NCBI GenBank assembly: GCA_964508135.1
Contig: CAZDSU010000032.1
Coordinates: forward strand, 1 to 64,000
Source: UBA6168 sp964508135
GTDB lineage: Bacteria; Bacteroidota; Bacteroidia; Chitinophagales; Saprospiraceae
Reading direction: 5' to 3'
Length of the DNA stretch: 64,000 bases
Within the stretch, counting starts at the first letter, position 1; the number at the start of each line of letters is the position of its first letter. Below the pieces are notes generated by a model, which ran no database searches, had not been told where the DNA came from, and saw only the letters and a program-made list of their open reading frames with translations. Position numbers and translations under genes: made by a program. Shown one piece after another: positions 24,855-34,498 of the stretch.

Positions 24855-25259
24855 AGGTCTGTTGTTGAGCTGAGTTGTTTTGAACTCGGTAAAATTCGCT
24901 CAAATTTAGTGGAAATACATGGCATGCTCGCCCTAATTTTTTTACGACCCAAGAAATACCGAGATACTGGTATCCAGAAAGCGTACCTTTTTTTCATACC
25001 TTTGTCCCTGCTGTGCGACGGCAATCCCACCAGGACATATTACCCCTGCTTTTTTCTGCGGTGAACAAAAGCAGTCTTTTTCTGAAACAAGGCGAAGTTA
25101 ACTTTCAATGCGGTGCGTGTTGCGCAAATCGTTGATAATCAGTAATTTGGTAAGAAATAACACCCGCTTCAAGTGCTTCCAGCCAACCACACCTAAGACC
25201 TCCCACACCACCCGGACACAGCGATTTTTTTGAACAACCTACACTGCTGAACAACCAAT
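24855..25259. other. Divergent intergenic region with promoter elements and a leader hairpin
   Basis: Holds the minus-strand TAAATTTG (24901-24908) of the haloperoxidase-like gene and a plus-strand TACCTTTG (24997-25004), an exact -7 element for the SprB-repeat gene, which would give a leader of about 250 bases. In that leader CTGCTTTT (25046-25053) pairs with AAAAGCAG (25067-25074) and is followed by TCTTTTTC. This resembles a terminator, so it could be an attenuator or the end of a short RNA. TTGATAATCA near 25132 also occurs in other gaps. Confidence 0.45.
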
Positions 25260-28200
25260 ATGACCGTTTTTACCCGAAGTCTTTTTTCCCTTTGGACATG
25301 CTTGCTTATCAGCATCGCCCAGTTGTTTGCCGATGCCAATCCGCCGATACTGACCAATCCCTCTGCTTGCGGCCTTGGACTTTTCATTACGGAGGCAGGC
25401 TGCGGGCCAGCTAATGAGTTTCAGGTGAATGTGGCCACTGCGCCCGGCACCAGCCTCGGCTCCGATGTTTACCTCAAGGAACTTCGCTTCATCATCAGCC
25501 ACGAATGGGCCGCTGACCTCGATATTTACCTAAAATCACCCGCTGGCGTTATGGTAGAAGTCACGACTGACAACGGCGACACCTTCGACCACTACGGCAA
25601 TCCCAACGATGGTACTTGCGGGGAGTACACTGCGTTTCGTACCCACACTTCTGTGGGCGCTTGCAATCTTGTCAATGTGATGGACGGCGCTGCCCCCTTC
25701 ATCGGCGCTTATTTGCCGGAGGGCAATTTCAGCGACTTCAACGACGGCAGCTCGCCACTCGGCCTTTGGACATTAATGGTCTGCGACGATGGCACTGGCA
25801 ACTTGGGGCACTTGGAGTTCGTGGAATTGGTCTTTGAAACCACGGCTTGCCTGCCACCTACGCAAGTGACGATCTTGGAATCCGATTCAACTTCGGCTAA
25901 ATTGACTTGGGTAAAAGGTTCCACTTGCAGCGACGTGGTTTTTGAATTTGGCCCAATCGGGTTCGTACCCGGCACGGATGGCCAACCCGGAGTTGGTGGC
26001 ACAGTCAGTACTGGCAGTTGCCCAATGTACCTGCTCTCTGGACTTGCTCCCAATTCCACTTACGAAGTTTATTTGAGGGAAAACTGTGGCCCCGGCGTCT
26101 ATTCCATCAACTCCTGCTCGGTGATTGTCACCACTTCTTGCTCGCCACCCCCCGCCACCATCGTCGAAAACTTCAACAGCCAAGCGCTTTGTGTGCAGTC
26201 GTGCGGAGTTACCTGCCCCATCGTCGGCACTTGGCGAAACGCATCCAACGACAATTTTGATTGGCTGGTAAACACCGACACCACCATCACCGAAAATACC
26301 GGGCCCAACGGCGACAACCCCGGCGATGGCAACTACGTGTATTTGGAAGCCTCCGGCAACGCCTGCACCAATGGCAAAAGAGCGGTGCTCGTCTCCAACT
26401 GCATCCAAGTAGTGGCCAATGCCGACTCCTGCGACCTTTCGTTCGACTACCATTTTTTTGGGGTTCATATCGGTGGCATGTCATTGGAGGTGAGCGTGAA
26501 CGGTGGTACTACTTGGACTACACTTTGGAACATCTCTGGGAACAAGGGCAACAAATGGCGTCGAAAGTTCATTGACCTCGACACCTACGATGGTATGACG
26601 GCACAGTTCAGGTTTGTCGGAAGGGGCGGCAACGGCAAGTTCGCCGACCTCGCCCTCGACAACATTGCGTTCTACGGTTCCATTGACCTCGGATTCCCCG
26701 ACTATGTTTACTTCCGTGATGCTGACGGGGATGGCTACGGGAATCCCGACCTCTTCATCGCATCTTGTCAGCCCGCCTCCTTTCCCGGCTATGTGCCAAA
26801 CGGCGACGATTGCAACGACCAGGAATTTTTTCAAAACGTTGGCGAAATGGAAATCCTCTGCGATGATTTTGATTCCAATTGCAATGGGTTTGACGATGAA
26901 TATTTCGTGACACCCGTCTCCACGGTGAGCAGCGTTATTTGTAGCGGCGCAATGGGTTTTGTTGCTGCGCAACCCGTCAATTTTGGAGAAATAAACTGGT
27001 ACGAAACGCCAACTGGCGGAAGCTCGGTTGGTGTGGGCGACACGCTGTTCCCAAGCCCTGCCTTGCTGGTCAACAACAGCCTGGATACCTTGGAGTTGGT
27101 TTTTTACGCCGAGGAAAACACCGTGGCGGGCTGCGTATCCAATGAGCGCACCGCTGCTACCATTACGATATTACCAAGCCCCAAACTCTTCACCACCGAC
27201 ACGCCCGGCAACTGCGCTGGCCAGGCATTTGACTTAAATACCATCAACGTAACGGACGAGAACGGCCTGAATGGGAGCCTTTTTTACTACGACCAATTGC
27301 CCTTCATGCCCGGCGACGAAGTCGGCCCATTGGTGACGCCGACGGCCACAACCAACTACTACATCGTGTCGGAGGCAATCAACGGTTGCCGTGATACTCT
27401 GGCCGTGACCTACACATTGCAGCCAGGCCCCATCGCCCATATACCCGATGCTCCGACGCTCTGCCGAAATTCCTCCAAGCAGATTTCCGTACAAAACATT
27501 GGGGATGGCACGCCGCCACTTCAATACAGTTGGAACACAGGGCAAACGACGGACACGATTTCCATTTTCAGCGACAACAACCTCGGTACGGTGAACACCT
27601 ACGCCGTGACCATCAGCGATGCCAACGGCTGCTCCAGCGCTGACACCCTGGCAGTGACCACCATCATCAACATCAGCCAAATCATCACTGCCAGCAGCCC
27701 GGTCACTACCTGCAACGGTAGCGACGGTAGCATCAACCTGACACCGCTGGACGGCACGCCGCCGTTCACATACGAATGGGCTGGCCCGACAATCCCAAGC
27801 CAGCAGGGCGGTTTGATGCTGACGGGTTTGGCGCAAGGTTCCTACGCCTTCACGGTGACGGACGGCTCGCCAGAACAGTGCAGGGTGGTGGTGCCCGTGG
27901 TGGTGGTGAACGGGCCAGCGGCCAGCGTGGAAGTGGACGACGTTCAGCCTGTGAGCTGCCACGGTGGCAGCGACGGTTGCATAGCGCTTGACATCATCGG
28001 TGGGCCAAACACAACCGTATCTTGGAGCAACGGCATGAGTGGTGCGAACATTTGCGGCCTTGCCGCCGCCGAATACACGGCCACCGTAACAGAGGGCAGT
28101 TGCCAAAACATCATCACGATTCCAGTCGGTCAGCCGGAGGCCATGCTGGTGAAGCCGGAGACAAGGCATGTTCGTTGTTTTGGGGGAAATGATGGGGAAA

Positions 28201-31200
28201 TTGGGCTGACCATTTTCGGCGGAACGCCGCCCATGAGTTACCAATGGAGCACCAATTCCACGTTGCCTTCCATCTCAGGCCTCACCGCTGGGTTTTACGA
28301 CCTCACCGTGACGGATGCCAATGGCTGCACGGTGGTGCTGTCTCAAATACCCGTCGTGCAACCGACGCAAATTTCGCTGGCTTCGCTGGGTTTCCAGCAG
28401 CCCACTTGTTTTGGGAAAAATGATGGCAGCATCAGCATCACTGTGGGTGGGGGAGTGCCGCCCTACGTTTATACCTGGAGCAATGGCGGGTCGGGGGCTT
28501 CGCTGTCAAATATTGCCGCAGGCAGCTACACGGTTCATGTTAGAGACCAGAACAACTGCTTCTTCAACCAAACCGTCAACCTAGCCCAGCCGCAGCCCAT
28601 TGCCATTACGCCCACCGATATTCATCCACCTGATTGTGCTGGCCAGATGAACGGCAGCATAGGCATCAGCGTGGCGGGCGGAGATGGCAACTACCTATTT
28701 GATTGGAGCAATGGTTCCGCTTCGCAAAACCTCACGGGCATTGGCAACGGCAGCTACTCGGTCACGGTTACCGACGGTTTTGGCTGTGTGGCGACCTCCG
28801 CATTTGGGCCGATTTCCTCGCCAGCGGCACTGACGGCGGGCATAACTCAAGCCGCTCCATTTTGCATTGGCCGGGATGAAAACTGCTTGACAGCTTTCGT
28901 GGCAAGTGGGGGGCAGTCTCCGTTTTCGTTTAACTGGAGCACTGACCATTCTGGGCCGCAACTTTGTGGGCTTTCCTACGGCGAGTACACCGTGACCATC
29001 ACAGATGCCAATGGTTGCGAGAGCATCCATACCACCACTATTGACTCTGTGCAGGTGCTCACGCTGGGCTATCAGGCGTTTCCGCCCCTCTGTCACGGGC
29101 AGGCTGGGCAACTGGCCATCACCGTGGCTGGTGGCACGGAACCTTATCAGGTGGTTTGGAGCGATGGGCAAACAGGCCTTGTCGCTTCAAATTTGCTGGC
29201 GCAAAACTATGCAGCAACCGTCACCGATGCCACGGGCTGCGTCAACGCACTTAACATCATCCCATTGCTGGAACCCTTGCCGTTGTTGGTTTCTTTGGAT
29301 GATGTTGAAGACATCGCTTGTCACAACGGCAACGAAGGCACGATTGAAATCAGCGCCATGGGCGGCACGTTGCCCTACCATTTTCAGTGGTCAAATGGTG
29401 CATTCAGCGAGGACGTGGCAGGTCTTTCCGAAGGGAGTTACAGCGTAACCATCACTGACGACAACAATTGCACCGCCATTTTGGAAGGCATATTTGTGGA
29501 TGCCCCAGAGCGGCTTGAACCGAGTTCCAGCCTTGGCTTGCCAAGCGGCAATTGCCAATCCGTGCAGATTGATAACGTCTGTGTCAGCGTCAACGGCGGA
29601 GTAGCCCCCTTCCAATTCGCTTGGGACACTGGCGACTCCACCAACTGCCTCATCAACCCGCTCCCCGGCGACTACCACGTGACGATTACGGACCACGCCG
29701 GTTGCACCATCGAATTCATGTCCGTGAAAGTGCCACCGGAGTACACCTCGGTCACCGTACAGCAGGTGCCCACTGGTAACGAAGTCATTTGCTTCGGAGC
29801 TTCAACTGGGCAACTCAGTGTGCTCATTCAGGGCGGCGCAGCGCCCTACCAGTACAACTGGAGCAATAGCCTGCACGGACTGGCCAGCGGGCAAACCCTG
29901 CTGAACGAAAACCTTCCGATAGGGCAGTACAGCGTCACCATCACCGACAACACGGGCTGCACCGCCGTTTCTTCCACATTGCCCATTTCCACTTTTGGTG
30001 CCGTAAACCCAACCATCGCAGGCAACCAAGTGATGCACGTCCGCTGCAAGGGTGGCGCCGATGGCGCCATTCCGCTCCAAGTGAGCGGCGGCCTGGTGCC
30101 GTACAGTTTTTATTGGGAAAATGCGGCGGGCGATTCTATTTACAATGCCCAAAACATCAGCGGGTTGGCCGCTGGAGCCTACTTTGTCACGGTGACCGAC
30201 CAGCTTGGCTGCACGGGACAAGCCTCCACCTTGTTGCTCGAACCAATGACCCAATTTGTGCTCAATTCGGGACTCGTGCAAGATGTCGCTTGTTTCGGCG
30301 ACATGACCGGCAGCATCTTCGCCTTGCCGCTGGGCGGCGACCTTCCGTATCATTTTCTTTGGAGCAACATGGCCGTCGAACAGGGAATAACGAACCTGAC
30401 AGCGGGCGTTTATTCCGTTACCGTCACCGACAACAACGGGTGTGAGCAAACGGATACCTACGTTGTCAGCGGTCCGGATGCCCCCATCTTGGTGACGGTG
30501 CTCGACTCCGCTGGGGTGACCTGCTTCGGTGGCAGCGATGGCTTCATTGACATTGCCGTTTTGGGTGGTACGCCCGGCTATGTTTTCAATTGGAACGCCA
30601 TTTCTGGGATGCAAAACTTGGCCGATGCTCCCGCCGGAAACTATACGCTCATGGTTTTTGACAACATGGGCTGCCCGTTCACCGCCCAATTTAGCCTCGG
30701 CTCACCGCCGCCACTTCAACTCAGCGTGAGCGTCACCAACCAGACGCAATTGGTGCCTCCCAACGGTTCGGCCACTGCCAATGCTTCGGGCGGCACACCT
30801 CCGTTTGAATATTTTTGGAGCAATAGCTTGACTGGACAAACCATCACCGACCTGCCGATGGGCCACTACGGCGTGACCGCCGTGGATGCCAATGGTTGCG
30901 AGATTTCAGATTGGGTTTTTGTGGACTTTACTTCTGAAACTATTGACAATCAGTGGGTTGTGTCGTTTGTTTTGTTCCCGAACCCGACGAGTGGGCCGGT
31001 GAATTTGCAGTGCACGACGTTGGCTGGTCAGGCCGTTGACCTTCGGGTTTTCAACCAAATTGGGCAACTTGTTTTAGCAGAAAACACAGTGCCGTTGCAG
31101 GGTGACCGCCTTCTCTTCGACCTCCAACATCAGCCGCCGGGCATCTATCAAGTGGTGGCTTTGAGTGCAGATGGGATTGTTTTTGAGGGTAAAATATTGG

Positions 31201-31211
31201 TGCAGCGTTGA
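25260..31211 (+). CDS. Giant SprB-repeat surface adhesin with P domain and T9SS sorting domain
   Basis: 1983 residues. Signal peptide, then a proprotein-convertase P domain (about 45-195, with FIISHEWAADLDIYLKSPAG and SPLGLWTLMVCDDGTGNLGH), a fibronectin-type segment, a jelly-roll-like region, a MopE-like calcium/metal segment (FRDADGDGYGN, NGDDCND, DDFDSNCNGFDDE) and an Ig-like_CHU domain. About 13-14 SprB repeats follow from about residue 810, each with C(F/H)GGNDG and GG-PPY-Y-WSNG motifs. The C-terminus (FVLFPNPTSGPVNLQC, GIYQVVAL) is a T9SS type A sorting domain. SprB-type proteins are moved along the cell surface in gliding. Very cysteine-rich. Likely secreted or surface anchored. Confidence 0.92.
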   Translation: MTVFTRSLFSLWTCLLISIAQLFADANPPILTNPSACGLGLFITEAGCGPANEFQVNVATAPGTSLGSDVYLKELRFIISHEWAADLDIYLKSPAGVMVEVTTDNGDTFDHYGNPNDGTCGEYTAFRTHTSVGACNLVNVMDGAAPFIGAYLPEGNFSDFNDGSSPLGLWTLMVCDDGTGNLGHLEFVELVFETTACLPPTQVTILESDSTSAKLTWVKGSTCSDVVFEFGPIGFVPGTDGQPGVGGTVSTGSCPMYLLSGLAPNSTYEVYLRENCGPGVYSINSCSVIVTTSCSPPPATIVENFNSQALCVQSCGVTCPIVGTWRNASNDNFDWLVNTDTTITENTGPNGDNPGDGNYVYLEASGNACTNGKRAVLVSNCIQVVANADSCDLSFDYHFFGVHIGGMSLEVSVNGGTTWTTLWNISGNKGNKWRRKFIDLDTYDGMTAQFRFVGRGGNGKFADLALDNIAFYGSIDLGFPDYVYFRDADGDGYGNPDLFIASCQPASFPGYVPNGDDCNDQEFFQNVGEMEILCDDFDSNCNGFDDEYFVTPVSTVSSVICSGAMGFVAAQPVNFGEINWYETPTGGSSVGVGDTLFPSPALLVNNSLDTLELVFYAEENTVAGCVSNERTAATITILPSPKLFTTDTPGNCAGQAFDLNTINVTDENGLNGSLFYYDQLPFMPGDEVGPLVTPTATTNYYIVSEAINGCRDTLAVTYTLQPGPIAHIPDAPTLCRNSSKQISVQNIGDGTPPLQYSWNTGQTTDTISIFSDNNLGTVNTYAVTISDANGCSSADTLAVTTIINISQIITASSPVTTCNGSDGSINLTPLDGTPPFTYEWAGPTIPSQQGGLMLTGLAQGSYAFTVTDGSPEQCRVVVPVVVVNGPAASVEVDDVQPVSCHGGSDGCIALDIIGGPNTTVSWSNGMSGANICGLAAAEYTATVTEGSCQNIITIPVGQPEAMLVKPETRHVRCFGGNDGEIGLTIFGGTPPMSYQWSTNSTLPSISGLTAGFYDLTVTDANGCTVVLSQIPVVQPTQISLASLGFQQPTCFGKNDGSISITVGGGVPPYVYTWSNGGSGASLSNIAAGSYTVHVRDQNNCFFNQTVNLAQPQPIAITPTDIHPPDCAGQMNGSIGISVAGGDGNYLFDWSNGSASQNLTGIGNGSYSVTVTDGFGCVATSAFGPISSPAALTAGITQAAPFCIGRDENCLTAFVASGGQSPFSFNWSTDHSGPQLCGLSYGEYTVTITDANGCESIHTTTIDSVQVLTLGYQAFPPLCHGQAGQLAITVAGGTEPYQVVWSDGQTGLVASNLLAQNYAATVTDATGCVNALNIIPLLEPLPLLVSLDDVEDIACHNGNEGTIEISAMGGTLPYHFQWSNGAFSEDVAGLSEGSYSVTITDDNNCTAILEGIFVDAPERLEPSSSLGLPSGNCQSVQIDNVCVSVNGGVAPFQFAWDTGDSTNCLINPLPGDYHVTITDHAGCTIEFMSVKVPPEYTSVTVQQVPTGNEVICFGASTGQLSVLIQGGAAPYQYNWSNSLHGLASGQTLLNENLPIGQYSVTITDNTGCTAVSSTLPISTFGAVNPTIAGNQVMHVRCKGGADGAIPLQVSGGLVPYSFYWENAAGDSIYNAQNISGLAAGAYFVTVTDQLGCTGQASTLLLEPMTQFVLNSGLVQDVACFGDMTGSIFALPLGGDLPYHFLWSNMAVEQGITNLTAGVYSVTVTDNNGCEQTDTYVVSGPDAPILVTVLDSAGVTCFGGSDGFIDIAVLGGTPGYVFNWNAISGMQNLADAPAGNYTLMVFDNMGCPFTAQFSLGSPPPLQLSVSVTNQTQLVPPNGSATANASGGTPPFEYFWSNSLTGQTITDLPMGHYGVTAVDANGCEISDWVFVDFTSETIDNQWVVSFVLFPNPTSGPVNLQCTTLAGQAVDLRVFNQIGQLVLAENTVPLQGDRLLFDLQHQPPGIYQVVALSADGIVFEGKILVQR

Positions 31212-31247
31212 GCGGGAAATTGAGAAATTAGGAAATTGAGAAATTGG
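31212..31247. repeat. Single-arm word array (GAAATTGAGAAATTAG type)
   Basis: GGGAAATTGAGAAATTAGGA and further variants lie directly after the stop of the SprB-repeat gene. No complementary arm is seen. Same words as the palindrome at 20234-20316. Confidence 0.55.
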
Positions 31248-31355
31248 TTGGGATACAACTTTTTTCAGCTTTGCCACCTCTCTTGTTTCAACTTTTGTGC
31301 TGCGCAAACCAAGGGTTGTTCGCAACTCAAAACTCACAGCCCGCAATTTGAATAA

Positions 31356-31880
31356 ATGAATTCCATCCTTTTTTTGCTTTCAACCGCCTTTTTCATTCAA
31401 AACACTTGGCAGGTGTACACCAGTCCGGACGGGCGTTTCCAAATCCAAGTCCCCGGTAGTTTCACCGAGAAAACGGACTCCGTGAAAACAGACGTTGGCG
31501 ACCTCGTTTACCACACTTTTTTCCTTCAGACAGCCGACTCGACAGCGGAGAACCTGTTCTACATGGTCAGCTACTGCGACTACCCGCCCAGCGTTGTTTT
31601 CGCCGACTCGACGGGCTTGGCGGAGGAGTTTTTCAAAACGACCATCGAAGCCGCCGCCGAAACGATGAAGGGCGAAGTTGCATATTCCGCTGATATTCAA
31701 TTGGATACGCACCCCGGCAAGCAATGGCGGATTGATTACCTCGGCGGAAAGGCCGTGGTCAAAAACCGGGCATACCTTGTGGGCAGCCGCTACTACGCCC
31801 TGCAAACCATTTCTTGGAAGGAAAAAAGCCTCAACGCCGAAGGCACGAAGTTTTTTGATTCGTTCAAGCTGCTACCGTAG
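31356..31880 (+). CDS. Small secreted protein of unknown function
   Basis: 174 residues. The N-terminus (MNSILFLLSTAFFIQNTW) is a short signal peptide. The body begins WQVYTSPDGRFQIQVPGSFTEK and continues VSYCDYP, FKTTIEAAAETMKGEVAYSADI, KQWRIDYLGGKAVVKNRAYLVGS and FFDSFKLLP. This pattern of a SPDGRFQIQVPG start and an FxxSFKLL end is common in small secreted alpha/beta proteins (PsbP/DUF1795-like fold), but I cannot name the family with confidence. Convergent with the CHU_C gene 19 bases away. Confidence 0.65.
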   Translation: MNSILFLLSTAFFIQNTWQVYTSPDGRFQIQVPGSFTEKTDSVKTDVGDLVYHTFFLQTADSTAENLFYMVSYCDYPPSVVFADSTGLAEEFFKTTIEAAAETMKGEVAYSADIQLDTHPGKQWRIDYLGGKAVVKNRAYLVGSRYYALQTISWKEKSLNAEGTKFFDSFKLLP

Positions 31881-31899
31881 TTCATCAGTAGGCCATTCT

Positions 31900-32916
31900 T
31901 CACCGCACGGCGGTCACCTCGCCCTCCCGGAAAATCCGCATTTCTTCCCCAGCACAGTCCATTATTTTGGCTGAAATAAACCACGCAAATACCGCTGCTC
32001 CCAGTTCCTTGCCTCGAAAACTGCCGTCCCAACAGTCCTCGATGTTCCTTGCCTCAAACACCTGATTGCCCCATTTGTCGAAGATATGTAGCTGATATTC
32101 AAGCAGTTGGATGTCAGGGCCGAAATATCCTTTGAAGCAGTCATTGATGCCGTCGCTGTTCGGCGAGAAGGTATTTGGAAAATAAATTTGTGGCAATTCC
32201 GGTGCTGCTTCGAATTTAACGTCAACTGACCTCTCCACCGTGTCGCAGGCGTTGGCCACCGTCAGCAGGTAGGTGCCGGGCTTTTTTGCCCAAAAAACAG
32301 TATCAGTGGAGGTGCCTGGCTCATCCGGCGATTGCCACTGCCAGGTGTAGGGCAATCTTTGATAGCCTATCAAAGAAAACGCCAATGGCACGCTGTCTTG
32401 ACAGCTCACGGCCTTGCTGGGCAGCTCCACTTTGAGCGGCAGCGACTCCAGGATGTCAATTTCGTACTCGTAGGTGCAGCCGAGTCGGTCTCGTGCCCGC
32501 AGTTCGTAATGTCCAGCCGCCAGCCCTTCACGGGTGTACAAATCACTGAAGGTCAAGCCACCATCAATCGAAAAAATGTAGGGTGCAGTGATGCCAACAT
32601 TGTCGTAAAACTCGATGACGCCGTTCGTTCCGCCTTTGCAGATTGGCTCCGCAGTGGCCCAAAAATCCACGACGGGCGCTTGGCTGACGGTGACTTTTAC
32701 CACCGAGTCGCCCCCCATTTGGTTGGTTAAATGGAAGAACTCCACTTGGCCAAGGGAAAGTTGGTCGCCATTGTATTCGGTCGTGACCACCCCGGGGCAG
32801 AGTAAAAATTGCAGGTAAGTTGTATCGGTTTTGGCACTTTGACGGCTTGCCGTACATGCGCCGGATGTGTGCCAAATGGCAACTGTGCAGCAAAGAAGGG
32901 CAAAACGTATGTGCAT
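31900..32916 (-). CDS. Gliding-motility-associated C-terminal (CHU_C) domain protein
   Basis: 338 residues from the ATG at 32916 (MHIRFALLCCTVAIWHTSGA, a signal peptide). The middle is a SprB-like/PKD-like region (EPICKGGTNGVIEFYDNVGI, GLAAGHYELRARDRLGCTYE). The last ~90 residues (IYFPNTFSPNSDGINDCFKG, LHIFDKWGNQVFEARN, WDGSFRGKELGAAVFAWFI) are the CHU_C / T9SS type B sorting domain, which directs export through type IX secretion. Surface or secreted structural protein. A longer in-frame start (33093) precedes the signal peptide and is rejected. Confidence 0.85.
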   Translation of the reverse strand: MHIRFALLCCTVAIWHTSGACTASRQSAKTDTTYLQFLLCPGVVTTEYNGDQLSLGQVEFFHLTNQMGGDSVVKVTVSQAPVVDFWATAEPICKGGTNGVIEFYDNVGITAPYIFSIDGGLTFSDLYTREGLAAGHYELRARDRLGCTYEYEIDILESLPLKVELPSKAVSCQDSVPLAFSLIGYQRLPYTWQWQSPDEPGTSTDTVFWAKKPGTYLLTVANACDTVERSVDVKFEAAPELPQIYFPNTFSPNSDGINDCFKGYFGPDIQLLEYQLHIFDKWGNQVFEARNIEDCWDGSFRGKELGAAVFAWFISAKIMDCAGEEMRIFREGEVTAVR

Positions 32917-33221
32917 GCCTAAAAAGGGTTTAGGGCAAAAAAGCCAGTTCTTTTCGCAGAAATATACGGCGCTTGCCCCAAAACTTGGGTGCTTGTCGGC
33001 TTTTCTCCGAAAAAACTTCCCTGCTCTCCTGAGTTTGCATTTCGGCAGTACGACAGTGGGCAGTCCAGTTCGGAAGTAAGCACCTGCAACCACGGGTCAG
33101 GGGCGGTCAGGTGAGAGGAGAAAAGGTGCCTCGGCTATGCGACCAACCGATAAGATTGCTTTAAGCTATCCTATCGCTACTTTGCCATGACAAAAATCAT
33201 TTTCACAGGTCATCGTGGTTA

Positions 33222-33252
33222 TTGAGCAACAGGCGAGCATCCGATACCTTCG
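33222..33252 (+). promoter_or_regulatory. Probable promoter of the porin gene
   Basis: TTG at 33222-33224 and TACCTTCG at 33245-33252 with 20 bases between. The -7 box differs from TAnnTTTG in one position. Start near 33258 gives a leader of about 60 bases. Upstream, 33094-33221 holds nothing I recognise. Confidence 0.5.
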
Positions 33253-33318
33253 TTGCCAAGATTAGTCATCTTTCCCATGGCTGAACGGGACCAACATCAA
33301 CACCTCAAGCTTTCAAAA

Positions 33319-34422
33319 ATGAAAAACTCCATTTGGGTCGCTGCATTTATACTGTCCTACTGCTGTTTCAGCATCGAATCTTATTCCCAAAACACCGAGC
33401 AAAAGAACCGGATATGGGGCTACTCCTTTGGCGACTTGATTTACAAAGCGCAAGGCGATACGCTCTTTTGGGGCAACACCGAATATGCCGGGCTGGAGGA
33501 AAAAACCATTGGTTCCAACCTGCGGCGCTTGTTCATCGGTTATGACTACAAAATCACGGAAAACATCAAGGCCAAGGTCTTGGTGGAAAGCAAGGCGGCC
33601 ACCACCACCAAGGAGGGCCGGCTTGGCCTGGCGGTCATTCACGGGCAGCTTGAATGGAGCGAACTGGTGCCCGCCATCCCCAATTCCAGGGCAAGGGTCG
33701 GACTTATCCCCACCCCCATTTTTGCCCTGCCAGAAAAAACCTGGGGCTATCGTTCGGTAGAAAAAGATGCGCTAGACCTGAGGGGCCTCGGCAAGGTCGT
33801 TGACCAGGGTCTTTCCTTCTCCGGGGACTTCAACCAACAAAAAACAGCGGGGTTTAGCTTGATGGTCGGCAACGGTACGGGCAACAAACCCGGTGTTGAC
33901 AAATACTTGGAATATTATGCCTCGTTGTACAAGAAATTCTTGAACAACCAGTTGACCGTGGAGCTTTTGGGCGATTACGCACGCAAGGCACCGGAATCCC
34001 GGCAAGCACTGGTGCGGACTTTTATTTCGGTGGAGAAACCGCTTTGGACATTTGGCGCCGAGGTGTCGCAAGCCTATTTGGACGAAGAAGTCTCCGGTAA
34101 ACTGCAAGCGGTGAATCCGTTGTCCGTATCGTTTTTCCTTTCCAACAAACTCGGGTTTTTGGGTGAAAACTGGCGCAGCTTTATCCGCTACGACTTTTAC
34201 AACCCCGCTACCAAATATGATGCGGAGGGCGTTTATGCCAGCCCATCGCAGCATTACAACGAGCATTCCTATTGGATTGGACTGCACTACAAAATGAAAG
34301 AGAAAATCCATTTTATGCCCAACGTCATCATCAATCAGTACGAGCGCAAGAACCAAACCGTTACCAAACGCATCAGCGACATCGTGCCAAGGATGACCGT
34401 GTATTTTCAGTTTGGAGATTAA
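33319..34422 (+). CDS. Porin-like outer-membrane beta-barrel protein
   Basis: 367 residues from the ATG at 33319 (MKNSIWVAAFILSYCCFS, a signal peptide). Alternating aromatic and polar strands run throughout: GYSFGDLIYKAQGDTLFWGN, RRLFIGYDYKITENIKAKVL, LGLAVIHGQLEWS, RVGLIPTPIFAL, SFFLSNKLGFLGENWRSFIR and a final MTVYFQFGD strand. This resembles the phosphate-selective porin (OprO/OprP)-like barrels of Bacteroidota. Substrate unknown. An in-frame ATG at 33253 overlaps the promoter and is rejected. Confidence 0.75.
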   Translation: MKNSIWVAAFILSYCCFSIESYSQNTEQKNRIWGYSFGDLIYKAQGDTLFWGNTEYAGLEEKTIGSNLRRLFIGYDYKITENIKAKVLVESKAATTTKEGRLGLAVIHGQLEWSELVPAIPNSRARVGLIPTPIFALPEKTWGYRSVEKDALDLRGLGKVVDQGLSFSGDFNQQKTAGFSLMVGNGTGNKPGVDKYLEYYASLYKKFLNNQLTVELLGDYARKAPESRQALVRTFISVEKPLWTFGAEVSQAYLDEEVSGKLQAVNPLSVSFFLSNKLGFLGENWRSFIRYDFYNPATKYDAEGVYASPSQHYNEHSYWIGLHYKMKEKIHFMPNVIINQYERKNQTVTKRISDIVPRMTVYFQFGD

Positions 34423-34444
34423 GTCCCTTAAACCCAAAACCCAT

Positions 34445-34476
34445 TTGCAACCTTAAACCGCTTTTCCCTATCTTCG
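34445..34476 (+). promoter_or_regulatory. Probable promoter of pepD
   Basis: TTG at 34445-34447 and TATCTTCG at 34469-34476, spacing 21. Transcription would start near 34482, about 17 bases before the pepD ATG. Confidence 0.5.
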
Positions 34477-34498
34477 CCGTCAACAAAACCCAATATTT

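Noticed and set aside
27234..28244. Minus-strand open frame of 336 codons
   Set aside because: Antisense to the SprB-repeat gene; no family resemblance.
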